NCBI GenBank assembly: GCA_018712145.1
Contig: DVHJ01000026.1
Coordinates: 1 to 40,116 of the forward strand
Direction: 5' to 3'
DNA: 40,116 nt
Source of the DNA: Candidatus Faecousia faecigallinarum
Lineage (GTDB): Bacteria > Bacillota > Clostridia > Oscillospirales > Oscillospiraceae
Of this stretch, positions 24,028 through 31,853 are shown in pieces (positions within the stretch are counted from its first letter, which is position 1; the number at the start of each line of letters is the position of its first letter). Position numbers and translations under genes: made by a program. The notes under the pieces were generated by a model. The model made no database searches, was not told where the DNA came from, and was given only the letters and a program-made list of their open reading frames with translations.

Positions 24028-24062
24028 TTGCGACCGGTTTCTTCCCGCCCCCGGGGTATACT
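24028..24062 (+). promoter_or_regulatory. possible spoIIGA promoter with wide spacing
   Basis: TATACT (24057-24062) lies 24 nt before the spoIIGA start. The nearest -35-like box, TTGCGA (24028-24033), is 23 nt away. The B. subtilis spoIIG promoter likewise has an over-long spacer and needs Spo0A. A clear 0A box was not found; CTGTCCGACGG near 23888 is only a partial match. Confidence 0.35.
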
Positions 24063-24085
24063 CACAGGGAAAGGAGGGACAGCCA

Positions 24086-24859
24086 GTGCAAGTCTATCTG
24101 GATCTGGTGATATTGCTGAACTTTGCGGTAAACTACGCCCTGCTGCAGGGTGTGGCGGTCCTTACCGGTGCAGCGGTGAGGACTTGGCGGCTGGGGGCGG
24201 CAGCGGCCCTGGGAGCAGTCTACGCCGGGTTGTGCGTGGCCCTTCCCTTTTTGGCGGGGAACCTGTGGCGGCTGGTGTTCCTGGCAGGGATGGTGGCCAT
24301 CGCCTTCGGCCTGAACCGGGGAAGCCTGCGCCGGGGGGCGGTGTTCCTGGCCCTGAGCTTCGCCCTGGGCGGGGTGGCGCTGTGCCTACAGCTGCGGAAC
24401 TTCTGGGCCTTAATCCTGGCTGCCGCCGTGGTGGCCCTGGCCTGCCGGCTGTTCCTCCGGGGCGGGATGCGGCACGCCGGTCAGCTGACCCAGGCGTCCA
24501 TTGCTCTGGGGGGGCGGCAGGTGGAGCTCACCGCCCTGCGGGATTCGGGCAACAGCCTTACCGACCCGTTTACCGGGGAACCGGTGTTGGTTGCCCAGTA
24601 CGACGCAGTAAAAAAGCTGCTGCCCTGCGCCCTGCCCCGGCCGGCGGATCCGGCGGCGGCCATGACCCGGCTCCAGGCCCAGGGAGTTGGGTGCCGGTTG
24701 ATCCCCTACCATGCCCTGGGGGGCAGCGGAATGCTGCTGGCGGTGCGGTGCGACCGGGTGACGGTTGGCGGGAAGGCGGCAGGGTCCCTGGTGGCCATTG
24801 CCCCTGACCGGTTAGGCAGTACATATCAAGCATTGACAGGAGGGGGACAATATGCATAA
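24086..24859 (+). CDS. spoIIGA: sigma-E processing peptidase SpoIIGA
   Basis: SpoIIGA is the membrane aspartic protease that cleaves pro-sigma-E in the mother cell during sporulation. The 257-residue protein has five hydrophobic segments in the first 125 residues and a C-terminal protease domain with the active-site motif [11 protein letters not shown] (Asp153), followed by FTGEPV. I chose the GTG at 24086, with AAGGAGGG 7 nt upstream, because the protein then starts with [11 protein letters not shown] as in the family; the open frame extends upstream without a signal. Its 3' end overlaps sigE by 8 nt, so both are co-translated. Confidence 0.93.
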   Translation: MQVYLDLVILLNFAVNYALLQGVAVLTGAAVRTWRLGAAAALGAVYAGLCVALPFLAGNLWRLVFLAGMVAIAFGLNRGSLRRGAVFLALSFALGGVALCLQLRNFWALILAAAVVALACRLFLRGGMRHAGQLTQASIALGGRQVELTALRDSGNSLTDPFTGEPVLVAQYDAVKKLLPCALPRPADPAAAMTRLQAQGVGCRLIPYHALGGSGMLLAVRCDRVTVGGKAAGSLVAIAPDRLGSTYQALTGGGQYA

Positions 24860-25556
24860 CTGGTGGTTACGGCTATTCCAACGTCTGGGACTCATCGCCC
24901 CGGACAACATCTATTACATCGGCGGCAGCGACGTGCTGCCCCCGCCCATGAAGGCAGAGGAAGAGGCCAGCACGGTGGCGGCGGCGGAGACGGGAGACGC
25001 CGCAGCCAAAAACCGGCTCATTGAACGAAATCTCCGGCTGGTGGTGTACATTGCCCGGCGGTTTGAGAACACGGGGGTGAACATTGAGGATTTGATCTCC
25101 ATTGGCACCATTGGCCTGATCAAGGCAGTGGGCACCTACCGCCGGGAAAAGAACATCAAGCTGGCCACCTACGCCTCCCGGTGCATTGAAAACGAGATCC
25201 TCATGCACATCCGGAAGATTGCCAACCAGAAAAATGAGGTTTCCCTGGATGAACCCATCAACACCGACTGGGATGGAAACGAGCTGCTGCTCTCCGACGT
25301 GCTGGGCACGGACAGCGACCTGATCCTCCGGCCCCTGGAGGACGAAGTGGATCACCAAGTGCTCCGGGAGGCCTTGGCGCGGCTGCCCCAGCGGGAGAAG
25401 AAAATTGTGGTGCTGCGCTATGGTCTGCAGGGCCGCAAGGAGAAAACCCAGAAGGAGGTGGCCGACATGATGGGCATTTCCCAGTCCTATATTTCCCGGC
25501 TGGAAAAGCGGATCATGCTCCGGCTGCGCCGGGATATCCTCAAGCAGACTTCCTGA
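24852..25556 (+). CDS. sigE: RNA polymerase sporulation sigma factor SigE
   Basis: SigE directs early mother-cell transcription during sporulation. The 234-residue sigma-70 protein starts with a short pro-sequence (about 1-30) to be removed by SpoIIGA, then region 2 ([30 protein letters not shown] broken at about 53-82; DLISIG is the core-binding part), and region 4 with a helix-turn-helix ([21 protein letters not shown], about 196-216). The ATG lies inside the end of spoIIGA, and AGGAGGG precedes it. No sigG follows, unlike B. subtilis; rex comes next from its own promoter. Confidence 0.95.
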   Translation: MHNWWLRLFQRLGLIAPDNIYYIGGSDVLPPPMKAEEEASTVAAAETGDAAAKNRLIERNLRLVVYIARRFENTGVNIEDLISIGTIGLIKAVGTYRREKNIKLATYASRCIENEILMHIRKIANQKNEVSLDEPINTDWDGNELLLSDVLGTDSDLILRPLEDEVDHQVLREALARLPQREKKIVVLRYGLQGRKEKTQKEVADMMGISQSYISRLEKRIMLRLRRDILKQTS

Positions 25557-25567
25557 AAATTCTGCCA

Positions 25568-25596
25568 TTGCAAAAAGTGGGAAAAAATGTTATCAT
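25568..25596 (+). promoter_or_regulatory. rex promoter
   Basis: TTGCAA (25568-25573), 17 nt, TATCAT (25591-25596), starting 12 nt after the sigE stop. Confidence 0.6.
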
Positions 25597-25642
25597 AGAA
25601 AAAAAGCGGCCGCCTGGCGGCTGCCAATCGGGGAGATGAATC

Positions 25643-26278
25643 ATGAAGCCCAATGAAATTTCCAAACCGGTGCTAAAGCGGCTGCCCAGCTATCTGGCCT
25701 ATTTAAAGTCTCTGCCGGAGGATGGCCCGGCCAATATTTCCGCCACGGCTCTGGCCGCCGCCCTGGACATGGGGGAGGTACAGGTGCGCAAGGATCTTGC
25801 TCTGGTCTCCGACGGGGGCAGGCCCAAGGTGGGATACCTGCGGGAGAGCCTGATTGCTGATTTGGAACAATTCCTAGGGTATAACAACACCACCGAGGCA
25901 GTGCTGGTGGGTGCAGGAAAGCTGGGCCGGGCATTGCTGGGTTACGGCGGCTTTGCCGAGTACGGGCTGGACATTGTGGCGGCTTTTGATGCAGATGAAT
26001 CCCTGGCCGGGCAGGATGAATCCGGACGGCCCATCTACGGCATGGATAAATTGCCGGCGTTTTGCCAGGAGAAGAAGGTGCTCATGGGGATTATCACCGT
26101 CCCGGCCACTGCGGCCCAGGGGGTGTGCAACCTGCTGATTGCCAACGGCATAAAGGCAGTGTGGAACTTTGCGCCCATCCATTTGGATGTGCCGCCGGGC
26201 ATTTTGGTGCAGTCGGAAAACATGGCCACCTCGCTGGCAGTGCTGTCGGTACACCTGTCGGCCCAAATTCGGGGGTGA
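25643..26278 (+). CDS. rex: redox-sensing transcriptional repressor Rex
   Basis: Rex represses fermentation and respiration genes and is released by NADH. The 211-residue protein has an N-terminal winged helix (about 1-80, with MGEVQVRKDLALVS as the recognition region) and a Rossmann domain starting LVGAGKLGRALLGY (GAGKLG at 90-95), then the C-terminal domain-swapped helix. GGGGAG precedes the ATG. No clear Rex operator (TTGTTAA-N4-TTAACAA) was found in front of rex or of ldh in this window. Confidence 0.95.
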   Translation: MKPNEISKPVLKRLPSYLAYLKSLPEDGPANISATALAAALDMGEVQVRKDLALVSDGGRPKVGYLRESLIADLEQFLGYNNTTEAVLVGAGKLGRALLGYGGFAEYGLDIVAAFDADESLAGQDESGRPIYGMDKLPAFCQEKKVLMGIITVPATAAQGVCNLLIANGIKAVWNFAPIHLDVPPGILVQSENMATSLAVLSVHLSAQIRG

Positions 26279-26385
26279 ATCCCAGACCACGGCGGGCCCT
26301 TGCACCCGCAGGCGCGCATCTGTCTTTTGCATGTCATTGCTATGAAAATAAGGTAGGTATCCTCCCAAAAAGGACGCAGGAAACT

Positions 26386-26410
26386 AACCCGGAACCGGGC
26401 CGGGTTTTTT
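26386..26410 (+). terminator. terminator downstream of rex
   Basis: AACCCGG (26386-26392) pairs with CCGGGTT (26400-26406), followed by TTTT. It lies about 110 nt after the rex stop. Confidence 0.65.
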
Positions 26411-26573
26411 CGGTAAGATTATGCTCAGGCCATAGCAGATGTTGGGGGGCTGCCAGCCTAGATTTTGTAGTTTGTTCAGATAGTAGTTGATCTTCCAGAT
26501 CGGGGATATGACAGCGAACTTCTGCCACGCCTCCAGTATATCACATTTTCGTTTATCGTGGTGTGAAAACACG

Positions 26574-26749
26574 TGATGATTGCGAGGAGCGGGGCAATCC
26601 GTTTCTCCTGCGGCAGCACAAACCGAAAAGCAATTCTTCCCGGCAAATCCGTAAGGCGTAACGAATTCGCCCAAAGTGCCGCTAATCCTTTCCTTCCTCT
26701 GCGGGGATGCGGATTGCCGCACCAGTGTGCGCACTGGTTCGCAATGACA
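26574..26749. repeat. MITE-like element, copy B (about 176 bp)
   Basis: The left end is diverged (TGATGATTGCGAGGAGCGGG with GCAATCCG) and the right end is CGGATTGCCGCACCAGTG-TGCG-CACTGGTTCGCAATGACA. The centre matches copies A and C (AAAAGCAATTC, GCAAATCCGT, AACGAATTCGCCC). Confidence 0.65.
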
Positions 26750-26812
26750 TGCTGAAGGAAGGACGTGTGCGCGGGGGCAAGAACGTTGCTCGCAATGACA
26801 TGCCTCCCCCTC

Positions 26813-26991
26813 TGTCATTGCGAGGAGCGGAGCGACGTGGCAATCCGCGCCCCGCAGAAAAAGCCAAGAAAAAGTAGCACTTAGGGCGAATTCGTAGACT
26901 GCTTCGAATTCGCCCTAAGTATTGCTTTTCGTTTTGTGCTGCCACAGGAGTTACGGATTGCCACAGGTGTGCACACTGGCTCGCAATGACA
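26813..26991. repeat. MITE-like element, copy C (179 bp)
   Basis: TGTCATTGCGAG at 26813 and CTCGCAATGACA ending at 26991 are the inverted ends, with GGCAATCCG inside each. The centre is a perfect 16-bp inverted repeat, ACTTAGGGCGAATTCG (26879-26894) with its complement (26905-26920). No ORF is present. Confidence 0.75.
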
Positions 26992-27023
26992 TGCCATAAC
27001 TTGTTGTGTTGCTGCGTTTGTAA

Positions 27024-27079
27024 GGACGCGGTGCCGGGTGAATGCATAAGCGGTTGCAGATTCACCCGGCACCGCGTCC
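27024..27079. repeat. perfect 20-bp inverted repeat
   Basis: 27024-27043 is the exact reverse complement of 27060-27079, with a 16-nt loop. The arms begin GGACGCGGTGCCGGGTG. It lies 45 nt past the aminopeptidase stop and could act as its terminator, but no U-tract follows on the minus strand. Confidence 0.7.
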
Positions 27080-27123
27080 CCCTCTACATGGCGCAAAGCC
27101 GCGTTTTCCCGGCGGGAGGCCCC

Positions 27124-28347
27124 TTAAAACGCCCAGTTGCCGCCCCGGAAAATGGGCACCACCCGGCCGTCCCGGGTGTGGGCGTCGATGTTCATGGAAT
27201 CGCAGCCAATCATGAAATCCTCATGGATCATGGAGTCGTTAATGCCATAGCTCCGGCACTCCTCCAGGGTTTTGTTCTGGAAGTCCCGGATGGTGTCGGC
27301 AAAGCCCATGCCCAGGGCCAAGTGGCAGGCTGCGTTTTCGTCAAACAGGGTGTTGTAGAACAGATGGCCCAGTTGGGCGATGGGAGAGTTTTGGGGAACC
27401 AAAGCGCACTCGCCCAGGTAGGCGGCCCCGTCATCCATGGCAATCATGGATTCCAACAGAGCCTGGTTCTTCTCGGCATGGACTTCAACCGCCTTGCCCT
27501 GGTCGAACCGGATGGAGAACCCTTCAATCAGCTGACCCTGGTAGCACAGGGGCTTGGTGGCGTAGACAATGCCCTGGGCCTGGCCCCGCATGGGAGAGAT
27601 AAAGCACTCCTCCGTAGGGATGTTGGGATTGTAGAAAACCCCCCGGAGATTGTTCTCCCCGCCGCCGCAGAACTGGGCCTGGGGAATCATGCCCACGGTG
27701 AGGTCGGTGCCGTTGTCCGCCGTGTAGTGGAGTTGGGCAATGTCCAGGCTGTTGAGGTAGTCGCACCGGGCCTTCAGGTTCCGGTTATGGGCCTCCCAGG
27801 CGGCAACCGGATCGCCCTGTACCCGGGAAGCAAAGAGGATCTCCTGCCACAGCTTTTCCATGGCCTGGTTCCGGCTCAGTTCCGGGAACACCTTCTTGGC
27901 CCAGGCGGCGCCGGGCACGGCGGCGATGCACCACTGCTCCTGATTTTGCAGCTGGTCATGATAGGTTTTGGTGGCCTGATAGACGGCCTGGCGGCCCTTG
28001 GCCAGCTTGGCCATGTTAATCCCCTTCAGGCCGTCCGGATCATCGGAGGTAAGCAAAAGCCGGCAGGGCACGGTATCCACATAATGCTGCCAACGGGCCA
28101 GTTCCCAGTTCTCCACGGTGGCCAGGGTTTTTGCGCTTTGGTGGCGCACATGGAGCTTTTGCAGGGGCTGGTAGTTCCAGTTTACCGTAACCTTCCTGGC
28201 CTTGGCTTTGTAGGCCTCGTCCACTACCATCTGCACAAATTCCGGCTGATCCAGCCCGGCGTTGATCAACACGTCCTGCCCCGGCTGAACGTTCAGCCCC
28301 GCCTGGACGATGAGTTTTGCGTATTCCCGCAGGATTGTCTTTTTCAT
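27124..28347 (-). CDS. M29 family aminopeptidase
   Basis: The 407-residue protein is of the usual length for M29 (AmpS/AmpT/PepS-type) metallo-aminopeptidases, cytosolic dimers that remove N-terminal residues with two metal ions. It begins LREYAKLIVQAGLNVQPGQDV, as these proteins typically do, and carries the conserved C-terminal part with YLGECALVP, HLALGMGF and the ending SMIHEDFMIG with DSMNIDAHT, which supply the metal-binding Glu, His and Asp residues. AAGGAGAAG precedes the ATG. It is monocistronic from a good promoter. Specificity cannot be inferred. Confidence 0.93.
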   Translation of the reverse strand: MKKTILREYAKLIVQAGLNVQPGQDVLINAGLDQPEFVQMVVDEAYKAKARKVTVNWNYQPLQKLHVRHQSAKTLATVENWELARWQHYVDTVPCRLLLTSDDPDGLKGINMAKLAKGRQAVYQATKTYHDQLQNQEQWCIAAVPGAAWAKKVFPELSRNQAMEKLWQEILFASRVQGDPVAAWEAHNRNLKARCDYLNSLDIAQLHYTADNGTDLTVGMIPQAQFCGGGENNLRGVFYNPNIPTEECFISPMRGQAQGIVYATKPLCYQGQLIEGFSIRFDQGKAVEVHAEKNQALLESMIAMDDGAAYLGECALVPQNSPIAQLGHLFYNTLFDENAACHLALGMGFADTIRDFQNKTLEECRSYGINDSMIHEDFMIGCDSMNIDAHTRDGRVVPIFRGGNWAF

Positions 28348-28387
28348 CTATGTCTTCTCCTTATGGTCAAAAAGTCTAGCTGGGGGC

Positions 28388-28416
28388 ATTGTATCAGAAG
28401 AATGCCGGGCCGTCAA
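28388..28416 (-). promoter_or_regulatory. aminopeptidase promoter
   Basis: On the minus strand TTGACG (28416-28411), 17 nt, TACAAT (28393-28388). Confidence 0.7.
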
Positions 28417-28450
28417 CCGGGGCCTGACCAAAAGTAGGCGCCCCATGGTC

Positions 28451-28489
28451 AAAACAATAACCGAGGGCAGCGAAGGGGCTGCCCCCGGT
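28451..28489 (-). terminator. infC-rpmI-rplT operon terminator
   Basis: The 12-bp stem ACCGAGGGCAGC (28460-28471) with GCTGCCCCCGGT (28478-28489), one wobble, lies 15 nt past the rplT stop. On the minus strand it is followed by TATTGTTTT. Confidence 0.85.
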
Positions 28490-28503
28490 AAACAGGGTGA
28501 TGC

Positions 28504-28857
28504 TTATAGCGCCTTTTTGGCCAGCTCCACCACAGCGGCAAACGCTGCAGGGTCCTGAATTGCCATCTCGGACAGGCTCTTGCGGTTCATCTCGATGCCG
28601 GCCTTCTTCACGCCGTTCATGAACCGGGAGTAGTTCAGGCCATAGGGAGCCACGGCGGCAGAAATCCGGGTGATCCACAGGCTGCGGAAGTTGCGCTTCT
28701 TCTGCTTACGGCCGATGTAGGCATATACGCCGGATTTCTTTACGGCCTGCTTGGCCATCTTAAAGTGGGTGGACTTGGAACCCCAATAGGACTTTGCCAG
28801 CTTCAGGGTTTTATTTCTTCTCTTGCGCGTCATCATCGCGCCTTTTACTCTAGCCAT
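28504..28857 (-). CDS. rplT: 50S ribosomal protein L20
   Basis: L20 is an early-assembly 23S rRNA binding protein and, in Firmicutes, the repressor of its own operon through the infC leader. The 117-residue basic protein shows the family's [23 protein letters not shown]-type start (residues 1-23), [18 protein letters not shown], and [25 protein letters not shown] precedes the ATG. It is the last gene of infC-rpmI-rplT. Confidence 0.97.
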   Translation of the reverse strand: MARVKGAMMTRKRRNKTLKLAKSYWGSKSTHFKMAKQAVKKSGVYAYIGRKQKKRNFRSLWITRISAAVAPYGLNYSRFMNGVKKAGIEMNRKSLSEMAIQDPAAFAAVVELAKKAL

Positions 28858-28887
28858 TACTCAATATCCTCCTATTGTCGTTCCAGA

Positions 28888-29085
28888 TTATTTGTAGGGA
28901 ATCATCTTTTTGATGGTCTCTACGTTGGTCACGTCGGCGTAGGCCGTGCCCCGGAGGCGGCGGGTACGCTTGGTGTCCTTCTTGGTGAGGATATGACTCT
29001 TATAAGCGTGGGCTCTTTTTACCTTGCCGTTTTTGGTGAGATTGAATCTCTTCTTTGCGCCGCTGTGGGTTTTCAGTTTAGGCAT
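28888..29085 (-). CDS. rpmI: 50S ribosomal protein L35
   Basis: The 65-residue, very basic protein has the L35 pattern [28 protein letters not shown] and RRLRG. AAGGAG lies before the ATG. It is 30 nt upstream of rplT and 25 nt downstream of infC, the conserved operon order. Confidence 0.97.
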   Translation of the reverse strand: MPKLKTHSGAKKRFNLTKNGKVKRAHAYKSHILTKKDTKRTRRLRGTAYADVTNVETIKKMIPYK

Positions 29086-29110
29086 GTTGAAACTCCTTCC
29101 GTATGGTGGG

Positions 29111-29629
29111 CTACTTGTTATTCTTGGGGGAGAGGAACATCGTCATGAATCGACCATCCAGCTTGGGATTCTTCTCCATGTTGGCAATCTCCGCACAAGC
29201 AGCGGCAAAGTCCTTCAGGAGCTTCTCGCCGATGTTGGTGTGGGCCATTTCTCTGCCCCGGAACCGCACGGAGACCTTCACCCGGTTACCGTCGCTTAAG
29301 AATTTCTGCGCGTTTTTCACCTTGGTATTCAGGTCATTGGTATCAATGCCGGGGGACATGCGAATCTCCTTGAGCTCCACCACCCGTTGGTTTTTCTTGG
29401 CTTCCTTCTCCCGCTTCTTTTGGTCGAAGCAGTATTTCCGGTAATCCATGATTTTACACACCGGGGGAACGGCGTTGGGCGAGATCTTCACCAGGTCCAG
29501 CTCCTGTTCCTCGGCCTGGCGGAGCGCTTCCGCGCCCGGAACGATGCCCAGCATGGTACCGTCTGCACCAATGAGCCGGACCTCCTTGTCTCGGATCTCT
29601 TCGTTGAGCTGATGATCTAATTTGCCGAT
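29111..29629 (-). CDS. infC: translation initiation factor IF-3, ATC start
   Basis: IF-3 binds the 30S subunit and rejects wrong start codons. From the first ATG (29554) the frame would lack 25 conserved residues. Reading on upstream gives [19 protein letters not shown], the normal IF-3 N-terminus, back to an ATC at 29629 with GGAGG 9 nt before it and no other in-frame start. With it the protein is 172 residues, the normal length. IF-3 genes are known for rare start codons (AUU in E. coli), which lets IF-3 limit its own synthesis. The C-terminal domain ([13 protein letters not shown]) is intact. It leads infC-rpmI-rplT. Confidence 0.93.
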   Translation of the reverse strand: MGKLDHQLNEEIRDKEVRLIGADGTMLGIVPGAEALRQAEEQELDLVKISPNAVPPVCKIMDYRKYCFDQKKREKEAKKNQRVVELKEIRMSPGIDTNDLNTKVKNAQKFLSDGNRVKVSVRFRGREMAHTNIGEKLLKDFAAACAEIANMEKNPKLDGRFMTMFLSPKNNK

Positions 29630-29786
29630 GGGAAAACACCTCCAATTTCAAGCAGAAAAAAGCGGATGCCAAATGCACCCGCCGCACTTCAAACCGCCCC
29701 AGCATCCCCTGGGACGATACGCACTGTGAACCTCCGAAGCACCAACGCGGGAGGTGAGGCGGGTAACCGGCCTTCTTTATTTTGCC
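29630..29786 (-). promoter_or_regulatory. infC operon leader with attenuator (L20-leader-like)
   Basis: The leader of about 155 nt contains a terminator hairpin just before the infC ribosome binding site: on the minus strand GCGGGTGC (29682-29675) pairs with GCATCCGC (29669-29662), followed by TTTTTT. In Bacillus an analogous leader is switched by L20. The position matches; the L20 binding fold itself was not verified. Confidence 0.65.
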
Positions 29787-29791
29787 TAGGC

Positions 29792-29820
29792 ATTTTATCA
29801 TGGCCCAGATAAAAAGTCAA
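29792..29820 (-). promoter_or_regulatory. infC operon promoter
   Basis: On the minus strand TTGACT (29820-29815), 17 nt, TAAAAT (29797-29792). Confidence 0.8.
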
Positions 29821-29908
29821 GTCCTTTTTTCCCCTCTGCAAGGATATGCTCAGGTTTGCGTACCGCAAGCGCCGGGGCAATATGCGAAAACATACCACTA
29901 CATATTGG

Positions 29909-29946
29909 GGGGCCTGTTGCGAAATCTGCATTTCGCAACAGGCCCC
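29909..29946 (-). terminator. ldh terminator hairpin
   Basis: A perfect 16-bp stem, GGGGCCTGTTGCGAAA (29909-29924) with its complement (29931-29946), lies 12 nt past the ldh stop. The U-rich side is weak on the minus strand (CCAATATG) and better on the plus strand (ATTTTGTT). Confidence 0.65.
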
Positions 29947-29958
29947 ATTTTGTTCGGG

Positions 29959-30918
29959 TTAGTAGCAGAGTCCCTTGTCCTCCAGGGTTTTGATCACCGT
30001 TTTCAGCTGCTCGGCCGAGGCCCGGAGGGCTTTGGTCTCCTCCTGGCTCAGGGGGATTTCCAACACGGTCTGCACCCCGTCCTTGCCCACCACGGAAGGC
30101 ACGCTCAGGGCCAGGCCCTGAAGGCCATAGGCCCCCCGGAGCACCGTGGACACCGGCAGCACCGCGTGCTCGTCCTTCACAATGCACTCGGCAATCCGGC
30201 CCACCGCCATGGCGATGCCGTAGTAGGTGGCCCCCTTCCGGGAGATGATCTCGTAGGCGCTATCCCGCACCTCTTCATAAATCTTCTGCAGCGCCGCCTG
30301 GTTGTATGCCTGACCCCGGAGCTGGCAGAAATGCTCCAGGTCAATCCCGGATACGTTCACCCCGCTCCATACCGCCAGCTCACTGTCCCCGTGCTCGCCG
30401 ATGATGGTGGCATGGACGCTGCGGCTGTCCACATTCAGGTAGGTGCCCAGCTGCTGCCGGAGCCGGGCGCTGTCCAACACGGTACCGGAACCGATGACCC
30501 GGTGGGCAGGATATCCGGACATCCGCTGAGCCTCGTAGGTGAGAATATCCACCGGGTTGGACACCACCATGAGAATCCCCTCAAAAGAGGTGGCGGTGAT
30601 CTGGGGGACAATGGACTGGAGAATTTTCACATTCTTCTCGATGAGATCCAGCCGGGTTTCCCCCGGCTTTTGGTTGGCCCCGGCGGTGATGATGGCCAGA
30701 GCGCAGTCCGCCAGATCCTGGTAGCCTCCGGCGTAAATCTCCATGGCAGAGGCGTAAGGCAGGCCGTGGCTTAAGTCCATGGCCTCCCCCTCGGCTTTGG
30801 CCTGGTTGGCATCAATGAGCACCATCTCGGAGTACAGACCTTTTTGCATCAGGGCGAAGGCAATAGAAGCCCCCACAAACCCGCAGCCAACCACAGCCAC
30901 CTTTCTGGGATTGAGCAT
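29959..30918 (-). CDS. ldh: L-lactate dehydrogenase
   Basis: LDH reduces pyruvate to L-lactate with NADH in fermentation. The 319-residue protein has the NAD-binding GCGFVGAS (11-18), catalytic His176 in IIGEHGDSE, and TAGANQKPGETRLDL, where Gln83 at the specificity position indicates lactate rather than malate dehydrogenase. I chose the ATG at 30918 because AGAAAGG then lies at normal spacing; the in-frame ATG at 30927 abuts the same ribosome binding site. It is monocistronic with its own promoter and terminator. Rex often controls ldh, but no clear Rex site is visible. Confidence 0.95.
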   Translation of the reverse strand: MLNPRKVAVVGCGFVGASIAFALMQKGLYSEMVLIDANQAKAEGEAMDLSHGLPYASAMEIYAGGYQDLADCALAIITAGANQKPGETRLDLIEKNVKILQSIVPQITATSFEGILMVVSNPVDILTYEAQRMSGYPAHRVIGSGTVLDSARLRQQLGTYLNVDSRSVHATIIGEHGDSELAVWSGVNVSGIDLEHFCQLRGQAYNQAALQKIYEEVRDSAYEIISRKGATYYGIAMAVGRIAECIVKDEHAVLPVSTVLRGAYGLQGLALSVPSVVGKDGVQTVLEIPLSQEETKALRASAEQLKTVIKTLEDKGLCY

Positions 30919-30964
30919 ATGATTCATCCTTTCTGATCCCTGCACCAGGCAGGTTTTTTTCTTT

Positions 30965-30993
30965 ATTGTACGCGGATTTTTCCGGAAAATCAA
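30965..30993 (-). promoter_or_regulatory. ldh promoter
   Basis: On the minus strand TTGATT (30993-30988), 17 nt, TACAAT (30970-30965). The transcript would begin with a small hairpin, CCTGC-CTGGT-GCAGG. Confidence 0.65.
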
Positions 30994-31024
30994 TCTTAAT
31001 TTCCCCTTGCAGCGGGAAACTTCG

Positions 31025-31053
31025 TTGCATCCCCGGGCAAAATGGAGTATACT
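31025..31053 (+). promoter_or_regulatory. promoter of the YmdB-YhaO-YhaN-GNAT operon
   Basis: TTGCAT (31025-31030), 17 nt, TATACT (31048-31053), 32 nt before the first gene. Confidence 0.65.
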
Positions 31054-31085
31054 GAAGGGGAATTTCCCGAAAGGAGCGCTCATGT

Positions 31086-31853
31086 ATGCAATGGAAGGTA
31101 CTGGCCGTGGGAGACGTGGTGGCGGACACGGGCCTGGCCATGATCCGCAAGCATTTGCCCCGGCTGCGGCGGCAGGTGGACTTCACCGTGGTCAATGGGG
31201 AAAACGCCGCTAACCTGGGCATTACCCCCAGCCAGGCGGAGGAGATTTTTGCCGCCGGGGCGGACGTGATCACCTTGGGCAACCACACCTTTGGCCGCCG
31301 GGAGATCTGCGACTACTTGGATGATCATCCCCGAATGCTCCGCCCGGCCAATCTGGCCCCCCAGCTGCCAGGCCGGGGCTTCGGGGTGTTTGACAGCCCG
31401 GCAGGACCGGTGGCAGTAATCGACCTGATCGGCCGGTGCAACATGGACTACGGCCCGGACAACCCTTTTTTGCTGGTGGATAAACTTCTGGCCCAGGTGT
31501 CCACTCCCCGGATTCTGGTGGAAATCCACGCCGAGGCCACATCGGAAAAGTTGGCCATGGGCCACATGCTGGACGGACGGGTCAGCGCCGTGTGGGGTAC
31601 TCACACCCACGTGCCTACCGCCGACGCCCAGGTGCTGCCCCAGGGGACCGGGTATATCACCGACCTAGGCATGACCGGCCCTAAACTGTCCATTTTGGGC
31701 ATCCGTCCATCGATGTCCATCGCCAGGTTCCGGGGCGACCTGGGGGGGCGGTATCAGCCGGCCCCCGGTCCAGGGAAACTGGAGGGCGCAGTGTTCACCC
31801 TGGACGGCGAGGGACGCTGCCTGGCGGTAGAGCGGGTGAGCATCCATGATTAA
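31086..31853 (+). CDS. ymdB: YmdB-family metallophosphoesterase
   Basis: YmdB proteins are dimetal phosphodiesterases; the Bacillus protein hydrolyses cyclic nucleotides and affects biofilm and motility choices. The 255-residue product has the family length and metal-binding blocks AVGDVV (Asp), VNGENAA, TLGNHTFGR, VEIHAEATSEK and WGTHTHVPTAD. The ATG at 31086 starts it as MQWKVLAVGDVV; an ATG at 31082 is in another frame. AAAGGAGCG lies upstream. The gene leads a four-gene operon with overlapping junctions and overlaps the next ORF by 8 nt. Confidence 0.92.
   Translation: MQWKVLAVGDVVADTGLAMIRKHLPRLRRQVDFTVVNGENAANLGITPSQAEEIFAAGADVITLGNHTFGRREICDYLDDHPRMLRPANLAPQLPGRGFGVFDSPAGPVAVIDLIGRCNMDYGPDNPFLLVDKLLAQVSTPRILVEIHAEATSEKLAMGHMLDGRVSAVWGTHTHVPTADAQVLPQGTGYITDLGMTGPKLSILGIRPSMSIARFRGDLGGRYQPAPGPGKLEGAVFTLDGEGRCLAVERVSIHD

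Larger units (their letters stand above)
26411..27123. other. gene-free repeat region between rex and the aminopeptidase gene
   Basis: No supported gene. It contains MITE-like copies B and C, a partial end between them (TTGCTCGCAATGACA, 26786-26800) and a 20-bp palindrome at 27024-27079. Confidence 0.6.

Noticed and set aside
25557-25642. Rex operator before rex, and before ldh at 30919-31020
   Set aside because: No sequence close to TTGTTAA-N4-TTAACAA was found in either place.
26411-27123. CRISPR array in the repeat-rich gap
   Set aside because: The repeats are inverted, about 180 bp long and irregularly placed; there are no short evenly spaced direct repeats and no cas genes.
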